Of a DNA stretch of 13,000 nt, positions 6,134 to 12,386 are shown one piece after another. The stretch comes from MGNI01 sp964353875 (GTDB lineage Bacteria; Chloroflexota; Anaerolineae; Anaerolineales; E44-bin32), in contig CAYGXU010000097.1 of assembly GCA_964353875.1 (NCBI GenBank), positions 1 through 13,000 on the forward strand, written 5' to 3'. The stretch's first letter is position 1; every line of letters begins with the position of its first letter. A program made the position numbers and the translations under genes. Below the pieces are notes generated by a model, which was given only the letters and a program-made list of their open reading frames with translations, had not been told where the DNA came from and made no database searches.

Positions 6134-6742
6134 TCATCTGTCCGGTGTCCCCAGCCGGAAGACACCGCCCCCTTCGCTGACTGCATACAGCACGCTGCCG
6201 TTGGTCGAGAGCGCCAGGCCGCGCACGGTGCGATTGAGCAGGCCGTCGTTGAGCGCCGACCAGGTCTGGCCGCCATCCAGCGAGAGATAGACGCCGCTGT
6301 TCAACGTCCCGGCATAGACCACCTGCGGGTTGATCAGGTCCACCACGATGGCACTTACCATCGCTTCCGGGCTCATGCCCGAAGCGGACAAGTTCCAAGT
6401 CTGACCGCCATCAGTGCTGATTGCCAGGCTACCGCCGTAGAAGCCAACGAAAATCATATCTGGGTTGGACGGATCCACAGCCAGTTCGTAGCCTCGCGTT
6501 TCCGCCGGGCAGGCTTTCATCTGCCCGACTTTGTCTACCGGCTCGCCGTTGAGCCTCACACCGAAGCCCTCGGTCACCTCCCAATGCAGTAGGGTGCATT
6601 CCCCGGCCTGGACGCTCGTGCGTTCGGCGGTAAAGGCGATGCCTCCTGCCAGAGGGGGCGCTTCAGTCGCCCGGCCGCCGCAGGAAATGAGGAAGCAAAC
6701 ACATAACGCCAGAGTGATAATGCGGATGAATATGGTCTTCAT
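6134..6742 (-). CDS. Short lipoprotein: Ig-like domain fused to last propeller blades
   Basis: 202 residues. Residues 1-21 are a lipoprotein signal (LISC, lipid Cys21). Residues about 35-86 form an Ig-like module typical of bacterial surface proteins (FTAERTSVQAGECTLLHWEV ... CPAETRGYEL). Residues 86-198 are two Asp-box blades (STDGGQTW 109-116, SLDGGQTW 154-161) very like residues about 800-895 of the upstream 969-residue protein, sharing GMSPEA, SGVY, DGGQTW and SEGGGV. Two blades cannot close a propeller. The Ig module ends in ELAV and a blade starts LAVDP, so the join looks like an internal deletion of a once larger paralogue. The expected Thr/Pro linker and sorting tail are cut off by the TGA, with the tail surviving downstream in frame. 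The start overlaps the upstream stop (ATGA, 6739-6742) with AGGAG 6 nt before it, so translation is coupled. It may be expressed but is probably a degraded gene. Confidence 0.75.
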   Translation of the reverse strand: MKTIFIRIITLALCVCFLISCGGRATEAPPLAGGIAFTAERTSVQAGECTLLHWEVTEGFGVRLNGEPVDKVGQMKACPAETRGYELAVDPSNPDMIFVGFYGGSLAISTDGGQTWNLSASGMSPEAMVSAIVVDLINPQVVYAGTLNSGVYLSLDGGQTWSALNDGLLNRTVRGLALSTNGSVLYAVSEGGGVFRLGTPDR

Positions 6743-9648
6743 CTCCCTCTCCTTTTGAGTGCCATAGGAATGAAACCCATCAACGTGAAGGGCAGAGCCA
6801 GCGCGCCGCCACAGATGCCCGGCTTGCTGGTCGGTGAGGCCGCGCCCGGCGATGGGAGGGCAGTCGGCGTGGATGTTGGCCGCGGTTGCAGTGTTGCATT
6901 TGGAGTGGGCTGAATTGGCGTGGGAGTGGCAGCCACTGCAGGCGGTTGCCCATTGATATCCAGGCGATAGACTCCGCCGCCTTCGCTGGCGGCATATAGA
7001 TGAAATCCATCGGATGAGATCGCCAACGCGTTTACGCTGCGCATGAGCAGGGAGTTATTGATCGCCGACCATGTAAGCCCACCGTCCGATGAGCGATAAA
7101 CGCCACTGAAAAGATCGGCTGCGTAGACCACCTCGCCGGCGCTGGCGGGATCGAAGACGATGGATGTAATCTCCGCTTCGGGACTCATGCCCCGCGACGA
7201 CGGTTTCCAGGTCTGCCCGCCATCTATGCTCAGATAAAGCGCCTGGCGCATGAAGCCCGCCAGAATGACGCTCGCATCCGCGGGACTGATGGCAACTGCG
7301 GTTGCGCCAGTTTGTGGCAGCCCGCCCTGAACCTTTTGCCAGTCCTGGCCGCCGTCGGTGGTCTTGAGCAAGCCGTGATTGGATGTGGCTGAATAAACGA
7401 CCTGCGGATCTTGCGGGTCTACCGCCAGCCAGTATACACTGGCATCCTGACTGAGGGCGTTATTGGCGGGTGTCCAGTTCTTCCCCTCATCGTGAGAGAC
7501 ATAAATCCCTCTTCCTGGCTGAGAGGAATCAAACGAGCCCGCGGAGTAATATCCGGTGGAACCGGCATAAATTATATCCGGGTCAGAAAGCGCGAAGGCA
7601 ATGGCATGCCAACCTACGCGCTGTTCACCGAAGTTGAGAACCCGCTCCCAAGTAACGCCGCCGTTGAGGCTGTTTGCCAAGAAGTTCCCCCAATTGGTCG
7701 CAGCGACAATGTGCTGTGGATTGCTTGGATCAATAGCTACTGCATTCCATTCCATGGAAACGAGCGGCGGATTACTCAGCCCTGCCCAATTCACCCCGCC
7801 ATCCTGACTGACGAAGATACCGCTGCGGGCGGCGGCGATGACTTGTCCGGGTTCATTGGGATCTACGGCAATGGCGCGCACTTGCGCGCCGGTGTAGCCG
7901 CGGCTGGCATCCACCCATGTCCTGCCGCCGTCTTCGGAAAGGAAATTGCCACCACCATATTCATTGGCGAAAATTCGATCAGGATTGCGCGGGTCCACCT
8001 GGAAATCGATCGGAAAGCCGGCCCGCACCCCCGGCGCGCCCCAGCCGTTCTCGCCCCCGCCTGATACACGCCTCCACGTCAATCCGCCGTCTTCACTGCG
8101 GTAAATCGTTGATTCGCCGCCGGCATACGCAATATCCGGATTGGCTGTCGAAATTTCGACAGACTCAATTGGTTCGCCGCCTTCCGTCACGAGAGTCTGA
8201 ATCCACGTTGCGCCGCCATCAGTGGAAAGATAGACGCCTGCACTATTCCGATATTGATTATTGCCTGTTCCGGCAATTAGGATGTCGGGGTTTACCGGGT
8301 GCATGAACAGCGAACCGACATAGAGATTTTTGAGTCCATTGTTCACATGTGTCCAGGTCCGTCCGCCATCGGTGGATTTAAGTATGCCCTCGCCGCCGGG
8401 GTCGCCCGTCTGAGGATTGGAATTTGCGGCTTCGCGGTCGAAAATGCCAGTCGAGATGTAAAGCATATTGGTATCACGCGGGTCAATCCAAATATAGCGC
8501 GCCAGATTATCGCCGCGCCATATTGCCGTCCAATTCTCGCCGCCGTTCGTCGTTTTATAGACCACACCCTGTGTCATATCGAACTCGCGGCCGCGACGCT
8601 CGGGCCTGCCTCCCGCCCACGACGAGATCTCCGCCGCGGCATAAACGATATCCGAATGGGTTGGGTTCACTGAGATGCCGCGAAAAGTGATGCCTTCCTG
8701 TTCAATGACGCCCTGGTCTCTTTTCGTCCAAGTCGCGCCGCCATCGGTGGATTTGAAGATGCCGCGCGTGTTCTGCGTGCCAACCCAAACAATATTTGGA
8801 TGCGCTGGGTCAATGGTCAGGCAAAAAATGGGAATGGCATCGCCGGTCCCGCCGGTACGAACCGTTATACCCGTGTTGGAAGGCAGCCAGTTCGCACCAC
8901 CATCTGTGCTGGCGAAGACCCCCGCCCAGGCATCGCTCACCAACATTGAATCGGGATTGCCGGGCATCATGCGGATATCGTATCCCAGGCCGCCCAGCGG
9001 ACCTCCCGTGGTCGCCCAGGTGAGCGCTGCGATGGATTCGTCAACGATGTATGCCGAGGTAGCGGCCAACTCTACTTTAATATCGTCAACGTAAACCTGC
9101 GAGTTGTCCAAGGTCTCAAAAGCGAAACTACCGATCAGGATTGGGTCAGGATCTGTATAAGTCCATTCGGCATTGCCGTCCACAGATAGCGTAAGCGTGT
9201 TTCCGTTCCCGGCGATTTCGGCCTGATGCCATTCGTTTTGCGTGTGCGTTCGACTCCTCGCTGCCAAGTTGTTGAGGAATGTGTCCGGCCAATATTGCTT
9301 GTTCAATTGCGAGCCTTGCGCGTCGAAGCCGATGAAATACCGCCCGGTATTGGACATGCGAAAATTGAGATGCAACCCGCCCTTGAGTAGTTTGAGGCGG
9401 AATGACAGGCGGTAATCGTCGTAGAAGATGGTAGCCCTTGCCCAGGTATGCCCCTGCCCGGACAGGACGAAGTTACCCTCTTCTTGGATCACCTGCCAAC
9501 CCGGTTCGAGAGTCCAATCCGGCGCCTGCCCGTCTTCGAAATTCTCCTCGTAGGCATACTCTTGTGCGCATACACTGTCCGGCAACGGCAGAAGGGAGAT
9601 CAGCACCAACATGAGTGCGACAGATGAAACCGCACGAAAGAATTTCAT
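6739..9648 (-). CDS. Large secreted Asp-box (BNR/sortilin-like) propeller protein
   Basis: 969 residues, exported. Residues 1-28 are a signal peptide (hydrophobic run, then SVCA before Gln29). Residues about 32-195 resemble a concanavalin/LamG-like jelly roll (ENFEDGQAPDWTLEPGW ... QVYVDDIKVEL). Residues about 205-895 carry 13 Asp boxes of the S-x-D-G-G-x-x-W type, at about 247, 300, 366, 425, 475, 518, 571, 614, 660, 718, 763, 807 and 853, implying one or two beta-propellers as in Vps10/sialidase-like repeat proteins. No sialidase catalytic set is evident, so a binding or scaffold role is more likely. Residues 903-941 are a Thr/Pro linker. The end, GICGGALALPFT to KRRGR, is a tripartite tail (Cys-Gly motif, hydrophobic segment, arginines) like a cell-surface sorting signal. 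AGGAG (9657-9661) lies 8 nt before the ATG, and a TATAAT lies upstream. First gene of the operon. Confidence 0.88.
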   Translation of the reverse strand: MKFFRAVSSVALMLVLISLLPLPDSVCAQEYAYEENFEDGQAPDWTLEPGWQVIQEEGNFVLSGQGHTWARATIFYDDYRLSFRLKLLKGGLHLNFRMSNTGRYFIGFDAQGSQLNKQYWPDTFLNNLAARSRTHTQNEWHQAEIAGNGNTLTLSVDGNAEWTYTDPDPILIGSFAFETLDNSQVYVDDIKVELAATSAYIVDESIAALTWATTGGPLGGLGYDIRMMPGNPDSMLVSDAWAGVFASTDGGANWLPSNTGITVRTGGTGDAIPIFCLTIDPAHPNIVWVGTQNTRGIFKSTDGGATWTKRDQGVIEQEGITFRGISVNPTHSDIVYAAAEISSWAGGRPERRGREFDMTQGVVYKTTNGGENWTAIWRGDNLARYIWIDPRDTNMLYISTGIFDREAANSNPQTGDPGGEGILKSTDGGRTWTHVNNGLKNLYVGSLFMHPVNPDILIAGTGNNQYRNSAGVYLSTDGGATWIQTLVTEGGEPIESVEISTANPDIAYAGGESTIYRSEDGGLTWRRVSGGGENGWGAPGVRAGFPIDFQVDPRNPDRIFANEYGGGNFLSEDGGRTWVDASRGYTGAQVRAIAVDPNEPGQVIAAARSGIFVSQDGGVNWAGLSNPPLVSMEWNAVAIDPSNPQHIVAATNWGNFLANSLNGGVTWERVLNFGEQRVGWHAIAFALSDPDIIYAGSTGYYSAGSFDSSQPGRGIYVSHDEGKNWTPANNALSQDASVYWLAVDPQDPQVVYSATSNHGLLKTTDGGQDWQKVQGGLPQTGATAVAISPADASVILAGFMRQALYLSIDGGQTWKPSSRGMSPEAEITSIVFDPASAGEVVYAADLFSGVYRSSDGGLTWSAINNSLLMRSVNALAISSDGFHLYAASEGGGVYRLDINGQPPAVAATPTPIQPTPNATLQPRPTSTPTALPSPGAASPTSKPGICGGALALPFTLMGFIPMALKRRGR

Positions 9649-9674
9649 GGCCCATTCTCCTGATTGGCGCTAGG

Positions 9675-9680
9675 ATTATA
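9675..9680 (-). promoter_or_regulatory. Candidate -10 box for the propeller-cytochrome operon
   Basis: A perfect TATAAT on the minus strand lies 26 nt before the ATG at 9648 and would give a leader of about 20 nt carrying the AGGAG site. The -35 region at 17 nt is poor (GACAAT), so an activator or an extended contact may be needed. Confidence 0.45.
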
Positions 9681-9863
9681 TTTGTGCGCCATAGCCGATT
9701 GTCGCCAAGAATAAGTCTCACAGCATCTAGTGTATTACCATTTTTCGTTCATATTGGCTTTATTAGGGGCGAAGCCCCCCATTATTATTATGCGTTTCTT
9801 CTCCCGCATGCGCCAGGGCCAGGAGAAAGCCCTCAAACTTGATGAATTTCCCCCCGCACAAGA

Positions 9864-10007
9864 TGGATGCTGCGGTAAATTTGACGTAACATGTCGAATA
9901 AAGGCGGACTTGTCAATTGCTCCTAACTCAGCCGAATACAGCCATTGACCATCGCGGCTGACCGCCTTGCCCCAAGGGTCGCCAAAGATGTTGACGCCGT
10001 GACGCTT
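9864..10007 (-). pseudogene. Relic resembling a carbon-nitrogen hydrolase C-terminus
   Basis: A minus-strand frame without a start codon reads VNIFGDPWGKAVSRDG, then WLYSAELGAIDKSAFIRHV, then TSNLPQHP. This follows the layout of the nitrilase-family C-terminal strand-and-helix: D-P-W-G-K, a turn, A-E-x-x-x-I-D, then I-R-x-x-x-x-x-L-P. Two stops (TAA 10008-10010, TAG 10011-10013) lie directly upstream in frame, and none of the catalytic Glu/Lys/Cys regions are present. The frame stays open to a TAA at 9735-9737, past the similarity. It is either a gene fragment or a chance resemblance; a protein search would settle it. Confidence 0.35.
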
Positions 10008-10093
10008 TTACTACTCGTGCATCTCGGCCCGGCGAAGAGTGGCAGGTAGGAGCTTTCACCCGAGCCATGGGCGAGGGGCGACAACTTTTCCGC

Positions 10094-10813
10094 CTACATC
10101 TTCGCGAGGGCGCTAACGGCGGCGGACGCGGCTGTATTCGTGGCCAGCCTCAGGCCTCGCGCGAGGCGTGCCAACTGCGCAATTCGTCCCGGCTTCGTCA
10201 ACACGAAGCGCACGAGGGCAGGGAGGTTGGGCCGACCATCGGGCCCGGCCAAACCGAACACGTCCGAGTCGGTGAATCCATCATCGGCGCGGTCGCTAAT
10301 GGCGCGGAACACCGACCATGGGCACTGCCGACGTTCACATACCGCGGCGATCGCGGCAGTCTCCATGTCGACTGCGATCACACCCTGGCGTTCGAGGCGG
10401 AGCAGCTCGTCCTGGTCAACGAGCAACTCGTCCGATGTCACCAATGTTCCTCGCGAGGCGGTATCGCCCAGAATGTTGGGCTGATACTGAGCGCCTGTTG
10501 GTAGGTCGATGACGAGAGCCGGGACGACGAGGTCGCCGATGTCGACGCTCGCTCCGATGCCCCCGGCAATTCCGACCACGACCAGATGATCGATAGGGGT
10601 GACATCGAGGACACATTCCGCCGTGCGCGCAGCGGCTCGGGTTCCAATTCCTGTCATTGTAGCCACGACCTCGACGCGACCGATCCCGCCGCGCAGGAGG
10701 CCGCCGTCGGCGGAGCGCGACCGCCTCAGGGAGAGGGGACGTATGAGAGGCTTCAATTCGGATGGCATCGGCGCCAGGATCGCTACCCGACAAACCGATC
10801 CAGACATGGACAT
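10094..10813 (-). CDS. MTA/SAH nucleosidase-like phosphorylase-superfamily enzyme
   Basis: 239 residues of the PNP/UDP phosphorylase fold, most like 5'-methylthioadenosine/S-adenosylhomocysteine nucleosidase, which cleaves adenine from these by-products of methyl transfer and polyamine synthesis. Seen: AILAPMPSEL at 11-20 (Glu19 at the position of the family's first catalytic Glu), the glycine motif VVVGIAGG at 78-85, the nucleoside/ribose motif AVDMETAAIA at 147-156 and the purine-contacting AISDRAD at 171-177, whose Asp is the expected proton donor. Length is normal. Related hydrolases (futalosine hydrolase, hopanoid-linked HpnG) are possible. GGGAGG (10822-10827) lies 8 nt before the ATG; an in-frame Met at codon 3 has no better site. 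Base composition is clearly richer in G+C than in flanking genes, with many Arg/Ala codons ending in C or G, which suggests acquisition from a high-GC donor. No operon partner. Confidence 0.85.
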   Translation of the reverse strand: MSMSGSVCRVAILAPMPSELKPLIRPLSLRRSRSADGGLLRGGIGRVEVVATMTGIGTRAAARTAECVLDVTPIDHLVVVGIAGGIGASVDIGDLVVPALVIDLPTGAQYQPNILGDTASRGTLVTSDELLVDQDELLRLERQGVIAVDMETAAIAAVCERRQCPWSVFRAISDRADDGFTDSDVFGLAGPDGRPNLPALVRFVLTKPGRIAQLARLARGLRLATNTAASAAVSALAKM

Positions 10814-10829
10814 CTCTTCATCCTCCCGA

Positions 10830-10845
10830 GGCGCCGCTCGGCGCC
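10830..10845. promoter_or_regulatory. Palindrome just upstream of the nucleosidase gene
   Basis: GGCGCCG-CT-CGGCGCC is a perfect 7-bp inverted repeat 17 nt before the nucleosidase ATG, ending close to its ribosome-binding site. It could be an operator or an mRNA hairpin that hides that site. In GC-rich DNA such palindromes also arise by chance. Confidence 0.3.
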
Positions 10846-10950
10846 CAGATGCTTATGTGAACATGTGCACCGCAGACGCATGAGCGCCGAGTGCCACTGC
10901 AGAGCGGATGCCGGCAGGTGGTACATGTTCTCAGTGAGCAAAGCATTGCC

Positions 10951-11056
10951 ACCCAACGGCCTTGAGATCAGTTGGTAGGCGGCTCAGGCAACAGCCTACC
11001 CATTCTGGCGGGTAAGCGATCCTGCCCTTTCGGCTCTCCCGCGATGTTTGCTCCAG
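10951..11056 (-). repeat. Degenerate dispersed repeat, copy B
   Basis: It carries the same ordered blocks as copy A: ACCCAACGG 10951-10959, CTCAGGCAAC 10983-10992, GGTAAG 11011-11016 and TGCTCCAG 11049-11056. Within it GGTAGGC (10974-10980) and GCCTACC (10994-11000) form a 7-bp hairpin whose loop contains the CTCAGGCAAC block. It lies about 140 nt upstream of the next gene, similar to copy A. Confidence 0.45.
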
Positions 11057-11091
11057 AACCACCTTCGGGACCGCAACTAGATTGGCAGCAC

Positions 11092-11113
11092 CCATTCGTG
11101 AGGGCACGAATGG
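11092..11113 (-). terminator. Hairpin after the prenyltransferase-repeat gene
   Basis: CCATTCGT (11092-11099) and ACGAATGG (11106-11113) form a perfect 8-bp stem with a 6-nt loop, 45 nt past the gene's stop. There is no T-run afterwards on the minus strand, so it may protect the mRNA end or act as a weak terminator. Confidence 0.35.
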
Positions 11114-11158
11114 CCAAGTCGGATGAATGCGGTTATTAGGCCGCTTCCCTGAATAGGC

Positions 11159-12157
11159 TTACCCGTACATCCTTTCAAAGATACGGCATATTGCCAGGCT
11201 TATCCACAGCCTCATTTCTTGCTCCTTGGCTGTTTCCTTCTCCTTATTCTTCACATATGTAACTTTCCACAAACCATCCTTTTCTTGATGGTCAATGAGC
11301 CAGCTCAAGGCTTCCCTAATCCGTTCATCATCTTTTGCCAGCCCAATCAGAGAAAGGGAATCCAGCGCGGCGACCAGATTATTCCACCAAAACGGATATT
11401 CGAACCTTACCCAGTAACTTGCAGCCTGATAAGATGTGTAGCTATCTGGTTGGAAGAATCTTGACTTCAATAGGTGCGCTGCCTTAATCGCTGCTTCCGA
11501 TTTCCGATAGGTCTTATGAACTGCGAAAGCGCGTAGAACCATACCCGTCCAATTGTGCGAGAACGGTTTGGAGCGATCAGGCTCAAGCGGCTCTGCATAT
11601 TCGCTGGTCAGGCGATATTGGGTCGCTCGGTCAAGTTTGTGTGTGAGCAGGGGGATAGTCCAACCCTGGTCATCTTGCCGCATGGCCAGCAACCATTGAA
11701 AGCCTTTCTCAATTCGAGGATCGTCGCCATATCCTGCCTGGATGAGAAGCGCCATGATTGCACCGGTGTAATAGGTGGCGTATTGATTGGCTAAGAACCC
11801 ACGAATGTCTCCGTCTTGGGTTTGGCATGAGAAGAGAAACTCAGCTGCTTTTTGAACTTGGGGATGCTCGCGAGTGAAACGATACTTCTCCACTAAGAAT
11901 CTGAACTGCCGCCATGTTTCGATAAGAGAATAGTTGATGGCTGGATGCTTTTTCTCACCCGCTCTTGACCAGGCGCCATCAGGCCGTTGTTTCTTGAGGA
12001 TTTTCTCGGCCTCCGGCAATTGCCATAAATGGCGGATATCGCCAGCCTGTTCCCCTAGGAGGTCGCGTTTTACAAAGTATAGGATCGCTTCGTTGCCAGC
12101 GGAAAGAAGCGTTAACAAAGGATCGAACTTGAATTGATTTCGCCAGTTATCCACCAT
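11159..12157 (-). CDS. Prenyltransferase/squalene-cyclase-repeat (alpha-alpha toroid) protein
   Basis: 332 residues built of helical-hairpin repeats as in terpenoid cyclases and protein prenyltransferases. QxxDGxW-like motifs are seen at 57-63 (QRPDGAW), 112-118 (QTQDGDI, degenerate), 161-166 (QDDQGW) and 291-297 (QEKDGLW). There is no D-x-D-D motif of squalene-hopene cyclase and no signal peptide or membrane helix, and it is about half the length of a true cyclase. It is therefore probably a stand-alone single-barrel cytoplasmic protein of unknown activity, a kind common in environmental bacteria. Many aromatic residues (YWVRFEYPFWWNN at 248-260) could line a central pocket. The start at 12157 has only a weak GGGA upstream. 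Neighbours on the same strand are far away, so context gives no clue to the substrate. Confidence 0.8.
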   Translation of the reverse strand: MVDNWRNQFKFDPLLTLLSAGNEAILYFVKRDLLGEQAGDIRHLWQLPEAEKILKKQRPDGAWSRAGEKKHPAINYSLIETWRQFRFLVEKYRFTREHPQVQKAAEFLFSCQTQDGDIRGFLANQYATYYTGAIMALLIQAGYGDDPRIEKGFQWLLAMRQDDQGWTIPLLTHKLDRATQYRLTSEYAEPLEPDRSKPFSHNWTGMVLRAFAVHKTYRKSEAAIKAAHLLKSRFFQPDSYTSYQAASYWVRFEYPFWWNNLVAALDSLSLIGLAKDDERIREALSWLIDHQEKDGLWKVTYVKNKEKETAKEQEMRLWISLAICRIFERMYG

Positions 12158-12386
12158 GTTCCCGTGCCTGTAAATCGGGCGAGCGAATGTTCCGTATAAG
12201 CTGCGTGGGGTGGGATGAGATCATCGCCCGAGGCCGGAACCAGACTCAGAATGCCGATCGTTCACCTTGACCGGCAGAATCCCCCGCAACAGCCTTCATT
12301 CGGGGGTTGGGCATTGGATGCTGGAACCAATCGCGACTACAATGATATCATCCCTGAAAGCAACCTGTCAGCGGAAGATGGATCCG
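12158..12386. other. Intergenic stretch with a GC hairpin and a palindrome
   Basis: 229 nt. CCCCCG (about 12282-12287) and CGGGGG (about 12301-12306) can pair after the stop of the right-hand gene, without a following T-run. ATGATATCAT at 12342-12351 is a perfect 10-nt palindrome. The plus-strand ORF crossing this region has no ribosome-binding site or recognisable product. Confidence 0.35.

Larger units (their letters stand above)
9649..10093. other. Intergenic stretch with operon promoter and gene relic
   Basis: 445 nt between the nucleosidase stop and the propeller gene. It holds the -10 box, a short GC hairpin (GGGGC-GAA-GCCCC, about 9768-9780) without a T-tract, and a degraded nitrilase-like piece at 9864-10007. 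Confidence 0.5.
10814..11158. other. Intergenic stretch with repeat copy B and hairpins
   Basis: 345 nt between the prenyltransferase-repeat gene and the nucleosidase gene. It holds the palindrome at 10830-10845, dispersed repeat copy B with its hairpin, and an 8-bp stem downstream of the prenyltransferase-repeat gene. I see no gene in it. Confidence 0.5.

Noticed and set aside
6739..9648. Calling the large Asp-box protein a sialidase.
   Set aside because: Asp boxes alone mark a propeller fold. The sialidase FRIP motif and the Arg triad and Tyr nucleophile context are not evident.
9768..9780. GGGGC-GAA-GCCCC as an intrinsic terminator.
   Set aside because: The stem is only 5 bp and no T-tract follows on either strand.
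9730..9948. Plus-strand ORF of 72 codons with a CCGKFDVTC segment in the intergenic region.
   Set aside because: It has no ribosome-binding site, no known motif, and lies opposite the nitrilase-like relic.
10067..10504. Plus-strand ORF of 145 codons opposite the nucleosidase gene.
   Set aside because: High G+C makes all frames open. The minus-strand protein has clear catalytic motifs and this one has none.
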